Assembly: GCA_028023455.1 (NCBI GenBank)
Contig: JAQFVV010012491.1
Location: 1,101,501 to 1,165,500, forward strand
Direction: 5' to 3'
DNA from: Epiperipatus broadwayi
Taxonomy: Eukaryota > Onychophora > Udeonychophora > Euonychophora > Peripatidae
Length of the DNA: 64,000 nucleotides
In this document: positions 50,763 to 63,880 of the stretch, piece after piece
Layout: every line of letters begins with the position of its first letter
Numbering within the stretch: the stretch's first letter is position 1
Notes under the pieces: generated by a model
Database searches by the model: none
Seen by the model: only the letters and a program-made list of their open reading frames with translations
What the model was told of the DNA's origin: nothing
Made by a program: the position numbers and the translations under genes

Positions 50763-53034
50763 TTTTCAGGGCACCATTATAATTGACATATTTTTATAGA
50801 GTCTATACTTTTTTAAATATATATATATTATTTTAAATTTCATATTTTTAATTCATTTTTTTAATAGTATGTAAAATAGTGAATACTTTGTAATTAAAAA
50901 ATTTATAATTTAGTTTTCTCATATAAAAGATATTTTTTTCACTCATAAAATGTATTTTTAAACTAAGTAATTTGCATAGTTGTTGTAAATCCTATAAGCA
51001 CATTAATTTTTATAATTACAACATTTATTATTCATAAAGATATTGCATAATGAAAAATGTTTATAAAACTTTTCTTTAAAAATATGCTACAATCTACCAT
51101 ATGTACATTCTAATATGTAAACCAGATATTAATTATCACAAAAATATGTATATAATGAATAATATAAAAACTTTATGAAGTTTGAGAAATCATAATGAAC
51201 TTAAGATTTATGTAATCAGTGACACCCCCCAAGTAGTGCTCATTATAATTATCAGACTCAGACAAAAAGTCTGTCTAAGTGTAATTTAAAAGCAGTACCA
51301 TTATGTATAACCAGCAACCACTAAGGAGATAATCACTAATGTGAGATGCAACTGTATATATATATAAATTCAATAAATTAATTAAAAATCAAATTAAAAA
51401 TCTTAATAAAATTTTAAAATATCTATTAAAAGTTTAACAATCCAAATTAATTGCTAAAAAATGTTTGAAAAAAAAAAATATTTGGTATTAATTGGAATAA
51501 AACAATTGTAGAATAATAATTACTTTTTAAAATGGTATTTTCATTTCAATATTCAATCGAATGTACCATTTCTTCAAAACTCAATACTCTATATTAAGCT
51601 CTATCAGGAAAAAAAGGAGGAATAAAAATATTTTTTCTATAAAATTTTTATTATATTTTATATTGATATTTTATTAAAATAAATATGAAAACATTAAGAT
51701 GAAATTAAAAGCTAAAAAATATATGACTATCTTGATATTCAAATACATTATCAAAAATATATATCTATTGTGGTACATTATAATGTGTTCAAAGATAGGC
51801 TATTAATGTCAATAAAGCAATATGTATTTGGATATATATATATACGTTTTAACAGAAATTAACTTTCACTTTTTTATACTTATTATTGCAACCACTGGGA
51901 CAAATTATGCTAAGGGTTCCTGAAATACATTTCAGACTTCCAAATTTCTTTAGTTTATCAAATGTTGCCTGTTCTGTTATGTTTTTACTGGTGTACATTA
52001 TGCAAATTTATTTTAAGGGCATATGTGTATATATAAAGAATATTATATGTATTTGAACATTCTTATATTTAAAGTCCTATATCTGAAGGTTAAATGTATA
52101 ATAATAATTTCCAACTTAGTAAAAAATGATGAATGCTTATCATATATGTACTTACAATTTCTTAATCTTTAGAGCTAATAATACTCACCACCCTTGTTAT
52201 TTTTAAATATTCATAAATAATATATTACAAGTTAATAACATTTATATTCTTCTGAAGGAAACATAAATCTTTGTAGAACAAAAACTATACATATGAGTTA
52301 TGTCCTGGACAATTTCAACCAATTAAATAAATATTTTCTTTATATTGGTTTACTTTGCAGCTGAAATGACTTTTCGTTCTTTTTAAAAGAGCGAAAGAGT
52401 TAAAATAAAAGTGTGTATTTTTTTTTTTTTTTTGCTAAATTTCTTTGCCCTACTACTACTGTTATTGCTCTAAAGGTTTTTCTTTTTAGAAATATTTAAA
52501 ACTACTAAGTAAAAAGATCTATCAAAGGGCTAGTTTTATCTTGATTACAAATATAATAGCACTGCAACTGTTTAATTTTACAAAATGTCTAACATTTCAG
52601 GGTTAAAAGTATCATGAATTTTATTTTAATTTTCATTAAACTGAATGTAGTTGTCAGAAAAACTCAGCGCTCTCATGCTGAGCTTAAAATATGTAGTAAA
52701 AAAAAAAATAGTATTTTTAAAAACATTATTCTCAAAATCGTGATTATTCAGTTAATTTTTCTCAATTATTATATATACACTTAAATAGAAAATAAATTAT
52801 ATATTTTAGCTAAGTACTAATACATATATATTATAACAATTTGAATACTCTCTTGAATGCATGACTAAATGAGGCTGGAGAAGATATGCTACAAGAAAAT
52901 GATAATCTATTATTTAACTACTTACTTAGTTTAGTTGGATGCTACCAGGCTTTCTAGAATCTGGAAGATAATTGAAGCCGAGTTTAAATAATAATCTCCT
53001 CTAAAATGTACCCTTAAGTTTTGGATATGTAGGC
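50763..53034. other. AT-rich noncoding stretch
   Basis: No gene or recognised repeat. Contains (TA)n tracts near 51355 and 51832 and a small CAGAC/GTCTG hairpin near 51258. Confidence 0.55.
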
Positions 53035-54475
53035 ATATTTTAGAAAATCATGATAATAATCCTACTTATCAGAAGTATAATAATAATAAATATCTATCTT
53101 ACTCTGATTTTTCATTTTCCTATATCTTAGTCACTATATTCTATTTTCTTCCCATGGCAATTACAGTTGGTAAGTTATTTCCAGCATAAGTCAAGATTTC
53201 ATAAATATCTCTGATCTACATATTCAATGAAATTATTCCTAGATAATACACAAAAGAATATTATTTGTTACTGCTACAATATATTCCATTTTAATTTTCT
53301 AATACTTAATTTCATGTTGAGCTTGAATTTTAAGTTTATCCTTCTTAAATATTTCTTTACCCTAATTAACTCATTCTCAAGGCCTAATTACCTGATATTT
53401 AGAAATATTTAATTATTCAATTGTTTAGTGTTTCCTAGATGATTAAACTAACTGCAACTTAGTAATTGCATAGCTATTCATTTACTAGGATAATAATTAT
53501 TTTATTCATGTAACACTGACAATATGCTGTAGATATATCACACATACTCTTCTAAATAATAACATATATATGCATACATTTCTAAGTTTGGATAAAATGT
53601 TTTGGAAATAAATTTGTTTCTCTATCAATATTTCATAAAATCTCTTAATACTGAAATAATCTTACTAATTCTTGTTTGAAAATCTTCATAATAAGAATAA
53701 TCAAATATTTAAAATCATCTACCCTGTATGCAGGGCATACTTAAGTAAATCATAATAGTAATGCTATTTATCAGAATTATAATAATAATAAATATCTATC
53801 TTACTCTGTTTCTTTCATTTTCCTACATCTTAGTCACTATCTTCTATTTTCTTCACATGACCATCACACTTAGAAAGTTATTTCCAGTATAAGTCAGGAT
53901 ATCATACACATGTCTGATCTACATGTTCAATGAAATTATTTCTATATACTACACAAAAGAATATTATTTGTTACTGCTACAATATATTCCATTTTAACTT
54001 GGCTAAGAAAAACTATTAACTTTCTAAGATATATTATCTTTTTCAATACTTAATTTCATGTTGAGCTTGAATTTTAAGGCTATCCTCTTAAATATTTCTT
54101 TACCCTAATTAACTCACTCTCAAGGCCTAATTACCTTATATTTAAACATATTTAATTATTCAATTGTTTAGTGTTTTCTAAATGATTAAACTAATTGCAA
54201 CTTAGTAAGTGCATAGCTATTCATTTACTTGGATAATAATTATTCTATTTATATAACAATGATAATATGCTGTGGATACATCACACATTCTTTTAAACAA
54301 ATACATGTATATGCATACATTTCTAAGTTTGGATAGAATGTTTTAGAAATGAATTTATTTCTTCTACCAATACTTCATAAAATCTCTTAATATTGAAGTA
54401 ATCTAAATAATTCTTGTTTGAAAATCTTCATAATAAGATTTAAAATCATTTACTCTATATGAACAAATTTAAGTA
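53035..54475 (+). repeat. Tandem segmental duplication, about 0.7 kb unit
   Basis: Two head-to-tail copies: about 53035-53735 and 53736-54475. They share almost all landmarks (for example AGAATATTATTTGTTACTGC, TTCATGTTGAGCTTGAATTT, GTTTAGTGTTT, ATGCATACATTTCTAAGTTT). The starts of matching blocks are 702 bp apart. Copy 2 has about 40 extra bases at 54003-54045 that are absent from copy 1. Divergence is roughly 10 percent by eye, so the event is not very recent. There is no coding signal; the frame at 53227-53412 is not conserved in copy 2. Confidence 0.88.
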
Positions 54476-57400
54476 TGCCAGACTTTAAATATATTACAAA
54501 GTTAATTACTAACATTGCTAAGAAATAAATATAATCATGTCATTTAATATCTATTCAATAAAAACAAATACATACCAATATTCTCAATAACTTTATTTAA
54601 ATATTTAAATCATAATATTCTCTTTAAAATCATCTTCATAAATATGTTTGATAAAATATTAATGATTAATATCATAACTAAGATTTTAAAATTCATTATT
54701 TCAAATTTTAACATGGTTCATGATACAAGATATGTTAACTTTCCCTGGCAAAACTATAATAAATTTGTGGTAAATTATCCTCTCAATTCATTTAAAGTGA
54801 CATGGCCAATAATAAATATATTCAATAACCTCAAATGCTAGATGACTAAATCATAATCAATATTCTTCTAAAACATATATACAGTTCTGTATTTTAACTC
54901 TTAATCAATCTGCTAGTAATTAATCCTGTTTTTATCTCACCTGCAAAATGAATATCTAAGAATGAAGAAATAATTAAATTTTCAAAGATATCTAATGAAT
55001 TAATTAATCAAATTCTTTACAACATGTACATATATATTTATTTTCATAATTAAAAAGACTATTTAATTCTGTGGAAATTGCAATAAAAAAATTACAATGT
55101 GCGTCATGTGTTTCCAAAAGATACATTTTTACTAATATATGCTAAAATGTAAAATAAAAAATTAAAAATACTGCAAATTTGCATTTATTATATTTATATA
55201 ATAAAATGAATGATTTTTTTATTTATTTGCAATTATAATCTAAACATTATTAAACAAAGAAATATTGAAATATAAAGAATAAAAACATTTATTTTCTAAT
55301 AATATAAACATGAATATTGCTCAAAAAATGCAACTAAAAATGTTTTTCTCATTAAATAATCAGAATTCTCAATAATTGCACTTGCAAAACATTTGTAACA
55401 GTTATTCAAACAATATTGCTATACTCAAGACTGCTATACTCAAGGTATAAATATTTTATATAAATATACCCAGCATTGACTTCAGAGTTCACAGCATCTC
55501 TCAGACATAATTTACTATTGAATATCACATACCCTTATAAAACCCATTATAATAAAACTGATGATTTTAATGTTAAAGTAAGCAGCTAGTCATGACTTGA
55601 ACCTACATACTTAATGTATGTAACAACATTTAAACTACATTCTAATACAATTGAAGTTCTTTGTATAGAAATGATACTGGTAATGCCTTCAGCTCCCTTT
55701 TGCTTTCTTGTGGCTATCTAAAGCATTACTTTGATGCATTTATTTGATGGTAGAAATTAGAATTAAAACATAGAATGATTTGCTTTAAAAAATCTGAAGA
55801 TGTTAGTATTGTACAGAGAAACTATTACAAATGAACTTTGAGAACACTTGTGAAAGTACTAGAAAACTCGTATTATTTTATATAAATAAAAATTGTATAG
55901 TTTGCATAGTTTATTTAAATATTTATGATTACTTTTGCAAGATATTTGTGTATTTACTTAAAATAAAAAACAATTACATTTATATTTTATTTCAAAATAT
56001 TTATTTTTAAAAAGGCAAGACAAAAAATCCATATTAACACTAAAAGCAAAACTGCAATTGACTCCTGCCTCACAAACATTATAGTAAGGAATGTTATCAC
56101 ATTTTTTAAAATTATAAATATAATTTTAAATTTTAGAACAGAATTTTATTGCTTTATAAAGACTCAACAATAATTTGTTAAAATTTTAAAAATGAAGTTC
56201 AATTAATATGCATTTCTTTCCTATCAGCAATGTGAGAACTTTATCCTAATAACATTTCAGTTTAATATTTTTTTCTATATTTGCAAAGTTGAAATATTAT
56301 TTTTAAAGATGCTTTTCATTTGTAAAATTATATTTGTACTAAGTCAAGTACAATATATTGATTTATAATATAGAATAAAGATTTAATATTAAAATAAAAT
56401 GTTAAATTATGATCCAAACTGCTACTAGAGGAAGACAAAAGAAACACCAAGGAGTTAAAGATTAATAAAAGTTTATTTATATGTCTCAGATCAGTTGCAA
56501 CCCTTGCGGAATTAATTTAAACTTTTAATTTTAAATGATTTACAAAGTAAATATGTTATTCTATCATTTATTAAATTATTTACTATTCTCTTTTTTATGT
56601 ATTAAAATAATATATTAATACATTTTCAAATTATATATTAAGATCTGTAAATATAACATATAAAAAACAACATACTATTTACTTTTTTCCAATAGACATG
56701 ATATTGAAATGTATTAAATTTAAATTTGAAAGATGGTAATATATTTCAAATCTTTATATATGAATGATTTTATCCAAAACAAACTTAACTTTATTATATA
56801 AAATGAATAATACTGTGAGTGTTTAAGTTATTATTCCTCTATTAAACTTTCTCATACTCAATACGTTATGACCCTTGAACAATGCATAAAATATAATACA
56901 AAAGATTATCCTATAATAGGATATTTTCAATAAAAATTAAACTACAAAAAAAAATTGGAAAAACACAATCCTGAAATACAATTAAATATTTGAATGGCTT
57001 CTTATCTTTTACAAAAATTATAATAAAATAATAGTTTATATAAAAATGAATTACCTACAGTTTTTTCTATAGATAAAAATCTTTTGGTAAATTAAAAGTG
57101 TAGCTTCTATTTACAAGTGGATTTTGCTTGAAAGTGATATACAGAATCATATTTGAACCATAAAAATAATTTCCATTTTGTGACAATTTTTCCAGAAATT
57201 TTCTTGCATTCAGCATAGTATACTATAAAAAATTAAAATCATTTTAAGGGTCTTAGAAATACTGATAAACAAACTTGAAGTAATTTCATTTTCAACAATG
57301 AAATCAGATTGCATTATAGATAGGTTTATAAAGTATTTAGCAAACAAAGAAATATGCAAGATACTATTCAGAGCTAAGACAATATAATCAATCAGTTATC

Positions 57401-59150
57401 TATGGTTTCTGCTTCACTCAGCTAATGTTTCAATTACTATTTGTTTTCCATAATTCAATCTTTACAGTGCCTTTATCAAATACCGAATCAGTCCTCTTTT
57501 CTTCTGAGCAAGTTCTTATTCCAATAGCTAATCCGTCTGTGGAGAAATCTATGAAAAATAACTTTGAACAATTTGCAAAGAGTCACTAACTTATTACACA
57601 CTCCCATATCTCTACTAATTAAACAAAAAGATTTTCTCTCCATATACTTTTTTCAGTAGTTATGTATTAGTCCTGTGGTGAAATTTTAGTTTTCATTAAA
57701 ATCATTATAATTATCTGTGATTATTAAATATTTGATAGTATTCAATTAAGTAAGTACATTTAACTTTCAAAGATAAGTTATTGAACATCTTTAGAGTATT
57801 TTTATATATACTATACATTCTTTATTAATTTTAAGCAACTACTGACTTACTTATGCTTTAAAAATGGCTGTCTTTTACCATATAAATAAATTGACATTCT
57901 GGAGTTGTTATTTACAACTCTGTTTAAAATAATTCTTTAAATCTTTGAAAATTAAATTTACTTACTTAATTAAATAAAACTTACAATCAAATATTTAACA
58001 ATCATAAATAATTATAAGTAATAAAGACTAAAATTTCACCCCTGGATTAATATGTAAGTACCCTTTTCACAATAATTAATGAAGCAAAACTATCTAGCCA
58101 ATAATTACAGATTTTCAAAACTTACAATTCTTTAGTTGTTGTTTAATATATTATATAACAAATTAAAGTTGTTTTAACAGATTCCAAATTGTGATTAAAC
58201 TTAATCCCCTATATTGAAAAACATTTGTAATAAAAAAATAAAAAAAAACAATAATAAACTTGATAGTAAAATGTCTAAAGAAATTCCTTTATTTTAAAAT
58301 TAGAATTAAAAGTTAATATATATATAAACAATTTTATTTAATTGCAAAAAAATTACTAAAAAAAATCATATTAAATGTTAAATTTATCACTTGCCTATTC
58401 ATAAAAAAAATTAAGAAATATATTTTTATTTGTTAAATTGTCACTTATAAAATATAAACTTTCACACATATTCAACCATGAACACATAAATAATTTAAAG
58501 ACTGTATAAATATGATGTTTGAATTTCCAAATTTGTATAAAGTTTATTTATAATTAAAAAATATATTGTCTCAGTCTCTTTTTATCAAACTTTAAATATG
58601 CTAATCCCTACTCTTTCTCAGCTTCAGTCCTGCAAATCACGCTTCAACATTTCACTAAATTTATTTGCCATTTTAAATTGTTCTTGTTTTATGTTAAAAC
58701 ATTCCATTTGATGTTCAAGCACTCAAGTGATAAGTTAAAATGATTCCATTTAACTGACTAAAGTGATTTTTTTTATTTATTCAACTAAGAATCTGCCCAG
58801 AAAACCTTTGACTTGTTAGAGAGCACTTTATTATTATGCTAAATCTTCAGTATATATAAAAATAAAAAATATCAAACCCTCAAATTCAAAAAAATTATAA
58901 TTTTTGAATACAACATCATGGAGTCATAAAAATTACAATTTCCATAGCACATTCTTTAATAATAAAATTTGCATTAATAAAAAAATAATGTGAAGATATG
59001 TATTTATTCATATCTGTAAGATATATTAAGTCTCAACAGTGTACAAAATATAAAATCAAAAGATCTGAAATTTTCTGTGTTTATTCTCAAAAGCTATGTG
59101 AATGTAAAAATTAAAAATAAAATTATTTAAGGTCAAAACCCTTTTGTTAA
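54476..59150. other. Long AT-rich noncoding stretch
   Basis: No gene, RNA gene or recognised transposon over 4.7 kb. A box-B-like GGTTCAAGTCATG on the minus strand near 55600 is too isolated to call a SINE. Confidence 0.55.
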
Positions 59151-59239
59151 GCATTGCTGTCCTAGCGATTAGCGTAACTGCCTACCAAGCAGCTGGCCCG
59201 GGTTCATTTCCCAGTCAATGCTTTGACATATAAAAAAAA
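59151..59239 (+). repeat. SINE family B copy (tRNA-like)
   Basis: Head GCATTGCTGTCCTAGCGATT, hairpin CTGCCTACCAAGCAG, box-B-like GGGTTCATTTCCC, then TCAATGC, TTTGACATATA and poly-A. The acceptor ends GCATTG and CAATGC still pair. Confidence 0.75.
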
Positions 59240-60970
59240 ACACTTTTACATCAATCATCAACAATGTAGGTAAAATAAATATTTAAAAAATATGGTTTTC
59301 ATAACAGTATATTTATGAACAAATTGAATTGTTAAAACATCACATCAGCTGTTAATAATTTTCATTTATAGACCATTTGAGGGTGCCATCAAGCATTTCA
59401 GCCTGGACCATATAATGGTTTCTATAATCATGGTTAATTATTTGTTTTCGAACGGCAATCACCAAATGTAATCTCTCAAATAATTTTATTTTATCGGACT
59501 AAAATTTTATAAAATGAAATATAATACTTAACTAGTTATAATAATAAAAAATCAGACCAATACTTGATTAATATTGAAACATTTATTATACCTTTTTCCT
59601 ATTCTCTTCTTATTTCCTTCCCTCGCACTTATTTAATCAAGTCATCCCGATCTATTCCTTACTAATTTCAGATTTAACACATTTATTCTCAAAGGAACAC
59701 GCGCCAGCATTTTATTAAATGTATAAAATTTTATCAATAATTGTGATAAATACATACTATGAGTGCACTCAAGGGCAACGTGCTTGTTAGCAACACTCAA
59801 AACTTCTCTTTCTAATGTTAAATCCTATACCTATTCCCTTAGATCAAGTATACAAATTTTTCCCACTCTTTTATATTCATATATATATTATCAGAATAAC
59901 AACTGTAGGAAATAAAGGTAAGTTTAATTAATAAAATATAAAATAAAAACAATATAATGTGGATTAATTTAAATTAGTGAAATAAATATAATTAACGAAT
60001 CTATAAAAACCCCACTTTTCTATTGTTGAAACTTATATATGCTTGTAGTGGAGGTTTTCCAAAAATACACCATTATACATAATACATATATCATCATGCA
60101 AATGTTTCTTGTAATAAAAAGAAAAGTCTATTTACTCTGATCAATCAGTGTATTGGTCCTGTGGGCAAAATATTTCATTTTATGCTTTGTGGTTTGTCCG
60201 AAATTTCCATTTTAATCCGTTTTTCCTCGGCTAGCTCTCAAGGTCCTATGTAATGTTGGCATTTCTAATGGCAGTTCCAAGTGGTAATGGAAAGAGGTTC
60301 CAAAGAGGAAAGCTCTTTTATCTCTAGCCACTCAACATTTTCTCTCTCTTTATTTAATTTGCAGATTTTTTATTTATTTATTGAAGAGTCCGAACCGAAT
60401 TAAAACCAATATATCAGATACTGACTTCAGCAAAATTCTAATTAATAATCAATCAAAAGGCAAATCCATAATTTATAGTTTTTTCAAAGTCTGAGTTCAC
60501 ACCTTTCATGTCCTTCCTTTTTTTACATATTTTGTTTGTAATCCCATGGAAACATTCCAATTGACCAGCATGATAGATAACATAAAATAATAACTCTGCT
60601 TTTTAAAGTTTCAACAATAGAGCTAATTTCAGAAAAATTCTTCCCTCTCCTATCTTAAAGAATTCCTCATCATTAGAAACAAATTAAAAGACAAGCTTTT
60701 ATTTAAAAAAAAACTTGCAAAGATCTTTTTTTTTCTTATCTTGATTTAATCTATTTCAATTTTAGACTTTAACTCTCAAAAACTCTATTTTAAAATAAGT
60801 GTTATTATTTATTTATTTTTAGTATAAAAATAAGTATTATTATAAAATAATATATATATTTTAATAAAATATATATGTCGTATATATATATGAATATGAG
60901 CTGGCAGAAAAATATCAGCTCATTGCACCCTTTGCCGAAAACAAAAAAGAAATATAAAAAAACAACTTTT
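59240..60970. other. Region downstream of gypsy pol, possibly including its 3' LTR
   Basis: On the minus strand, the integrase frame peters out near 60975. It is followed by GGCAAAGGGTG, a weak polypurine tract, at about 60930. Typically the 3' LTR would start here. The sequence to about 59.7 kb is somewhat more complex than background (CpGs at 60200-60230 and 60390), but no second LTR lies in the window, so the boundaries cannot be fixed. Confidence 0.4.
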
Positions 60971-60974
60971 AATC

Positions 60975-62060
60975 ACTTTGTGAGATCTTTTCCCACTTTA
61001 TCTTTAAAGGGTTTTAAGCTTTGTGCATTATAAGTCCCCTTCTTATTTTTTTCCTTGTACTATAAATGCATTGGGTCCGCATTTTTGGATGATCCTATAT
61101 GGGCCTTCAAATAAAGGGAAGAACTTTTTATATTGTTTATCACTTAATTTGCTAATTGTCTGAGTTTTAATCTAAACCCAGTCTCCTACCGTAAATTGTA
61201 CTGGGTGAGCATTTCCTTTTTTTATTCTCTGTTCAGCTTTCTTCTTTAATCTGTCTCTAGCAAAACTTCGATCCTACACTACCCATTTATCATTTCATTC
61301 CCGATAGGCATGGTACACTTAAGAAGAGAAGGCTCAACCCGACCGTAGTGCAAGCATTCAGGAGTTAACCCTGTAGATTCGTTATATATATAATTAATTA
61401 TTTTAACCATTTGGGGCAATACATTAAACCACTACTGGTGATTATCTTTCAAATGTACACAAAACAAGTTCCCCAATTCTTTCATAATCTGTTCGCACAG
61501 GTTAGATTGGGGCTTATGGATAGAGGTGAGAACGTGATATGTTCTTGTTGAAGCCAATTTTTCCATTCTTTTGATATGAACAAAGTCCCGTGATCGCTCA
61601 AAAGTGTCCAGGGTTTTCCAACGTGAATAAATTGTTTTTCTTTTAGTACAACTATGGAAGACTTTGGGTCAGCCTTTCATAAGGGATAGGCCTATACCAA
61701 TTTTGAAAAAATATCATAGGTTACTAAGATATATTTTATATCTATGAAAGGATAATAGCGGACCATAAAATTCTATGGCTAGTAGCTCATTCGGGTTCTT
61801 AGCTATTATTGATACCAGCATAATTTTTTATTAGCTGGTTTATTTTGCCGACATTCATGGCACTTCTATAACATAGTGACCACCTACCTATACAAACTCA
61901 GCCAATAATACCATCTCTGTAGAAGTTTACTTGTTTTAAGTGACCCATAATGCCCATATATCCCATGCACATAATTTTTTTAGTCTTTCTCTTAGACTTC
62001 GCAGTATAAATACTCTCCAACAATCTACCCCCTTTTTAACTTGAAACATCAACAACCCAT
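60975..62060 (-). pseudogene. Ty3/gypsy integrase with GPY/F module
   Basis: The N-terminal HHCC zinc finger is visible as HG...GH and CHECRQNKPANKK (about 61990-61830), though split by frameshifts. The core shows YDIFSKL (position of the first aspartate), SDHGTLF with the second aspartate (about 61580-61600), and PQSNLCEQIMKELG with the glutamate (about 61480-61520). Then come a stretch with NESTGLTPECLHYGR and the GPY/F module LFEGPYRIIQKCG (about 61080-61120). The module tail is NAQSLKPFKDKVGKD. Numerous stops and shifts; the glutamate and the second aspartate remain in place. Confidence 0.85.
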
Positions 62061-62284
62061 TTATTATTTTATATCAATATAATTTGTTTTTTGTGTGTGC
62101 ATGATTTTTTTGTTGACAAACCTTTGCTTTATTACAACCTTGAATCAGCTTCTTACACATAGTATCCGAGTTTTGTAAAAACTGGAGTCTCTTCATATCT
62201 TTCTCTATCAATACCTCAGGGACAGTCTTAAAGGAGATTAATCTAGCTCCCTCTAGTGTTAAGTTTTGACTGTGATCCGAAATT

Positions 62285-62867
62285 GGATTTTGGCTTAATA
62301 TATCCAGCACTATATTTTCTTTCCCAGAGCAATGAACTACACGGTAATTAAATTTTTGCAAGTACAATGCCCACTTTATAAGTCTATCATTGGTTAATTA
62401 ACACCTATTTATACACTCTAAACTTTTATGATCAGTCATAATAACCTCAGACCTAGAAGTAAATGTTTAAGTTTATTTAGGGCCCATCCAATTGCCACTG
62501 CTTCCCTTTCTGTAATGGTGTAATTTCTTTCCACTGGGTTTAATGTCCTGCTTAAAAAATATAAAACTTGGGATATCTTTTCATTTTCCTAGAATACTGT
62601 CTCCAATCCTACACTACTACTGTCAATTTGTAACATAAAAGGTTTGGCAAAAATCAGGATATGCAAGTGTTACAGTACCTACAAAATTTCCTTTGATCTG
62701 ATTAAAGGTCAGTTCTTGCTTTTCCATCCACTCCCACTTGCTTTCTTTTCTCAGCAGGCACACAAGCGCTTCCATATCTGTAGAAAAATCCTTGTAGAAC
62801 CTTTGGTAAAAATTATATATACCAAAGAACGATCTAATGTGTTTTCTATTCTTTTGCTGAGGGAATT
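62285..62867 (-). pseudogene. Ty3/gypsy connection and RNase H domain
   Basis: After the reverse transcriptase come IEAIVKFPQQKNRKHIRSFF and GIYNFYQRFYKDFS (thumb). ESKWEWMEKQELTFNQIK, the 'TLAYPDF...FYVT' strand, MTDHKSLECI (the aspartate of the RNase H active site) and LQKFNYRVVHCSGKENIVLD, followed by the LSQNP end, come next. The usual 'GRNNVVADALSR' tail reads GKENIVLDILSQ. Stops interrupt the central part. It degrades the RNA template in active relatives; here it is nonfunctional. Confidence 0.85.
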
Positions 62868-63450
62868 TAACAATCGCTTCTATCTTGTTCAGAATGAGGT
62901 CTCACCCCTTTAGCACATATGAGATGACCAAGAAATATAATTTCTTTCTGTAGTATACTACTTTTCTTAAGATTTATAGTAATATTCTTTTTGTGACACT
63001 CTCGAAGGAAGACAGCTAAGTTTTCTAAATGTTCCTGAGGAGATCGTGACGCTATCACGACATTGTCCAAATAATATAATAAAAATTCTTTTATCCTCTG
63101 AGAAAGTAGCTGCTCTAAACATCGCAATAGCCCTGGCCCACTGTTAACTAGTCCAAATGGAACTCGTTGAAACTTGTGTAAGTAAAGCCTTCATAGAGAA
63201 ACACCATGTATTTTTGATCCTCAGCATGGAGCGTCATCTGCCAGTAACTTGACGTCAAATCGAATGATGAAAAATATTTATTTCCCTTAAATTCCAACAG
63301 CAAATCTGTAATTCATGGTGGCACATCCCAATCAGGTATAGTAATAGTAATAAACTGAAGAGCATCTAAACATATTCTCATACAGCCATCTTTTTTTTTT
63401 ACAATTACTAAAGGGTTTATATATGGTTACTTGTTTTTCTATGATGCTCC
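62868..63450 (-). pseudogene. Ty3/gypsy reverse transcriptase
   Basis: From the N-terminal side: INPLVIVKKKDGCMRICLDA (fingers), PDWDVPP, then YFSSFDLTSSYWQ with the first catalytic aspartate kept. EGFTYT and a frameshifted PFGLV-like stretch come next. The catalytic box YYLDNVVIAS at about 63055-63075 has the second aspartate of the usual YLDD changed to asparagine, which abolishes polymerase activity. KNITINLKKSSI and IIFLGHLICAKGVRP close the domain. A stop at the residue after PDWDVPP and frameshifts near 63160 break the frame. Confidence 0.88.
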
Positions 63451-63646
63451 ATTGTTCCATTTGTCATATTTGCTTATCAACTTCATCTTTATATTTGATA
63501 GGAAGTAGACATGACCTACCCTGGAAATGAGTTTCTTCTTTCACCTTTATCCGATGAACATACCCTTTATAATTCCAGGTTTTATAGCGAATATTTGTTC
63601 ATTTTGCACAAGTGTCTCTTTAAGTTGACTTTTCCAGACCCTATTA

Positions 63647-63880
63647 TTACTCCTCAGTTATTTTACATTCTATTTCTTGATATATGTCATCAGTTGCCAT
63701 ATAAGCTACCCTGTTATCACTCTGTCCGCTATACCCACTAAATGGCACATTTTCATTACCTATCATTATATTCTTTTCACTATAATTAATTTTTGTCCCA
63801 GTTTGGTGCATAAAATCTGACCCCAATATAAGATCTTCTACCAACCCTGGCATTGATAATAATGTATGCTATATTTTTCC
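63647..63880 (-). pseudogene. Ty3/gypsy protease, C-terminal end
   Basis: The frame holds LVEDLILGSDFMHQTGTKI, matching the 'ILG.DFL' strand that follows the flap in retropepsin-like proteases. It is followed by an INYSEKNIMIGN strand. The catalytic D-T/S-G triplet would be upstream, beyond 64000 or in the shifted sequence at 63880-64000, and is not seen. It continues toward the reverse transcriptase through a linker. Confidence 0.7.

Noticed and set aside
62644-62913. 89-codon plus-strand frame at the right end
   Set aside because: It is antisense to the gypsy RNase H and reverse transcriptase, and so a shadow of the real coding strand.
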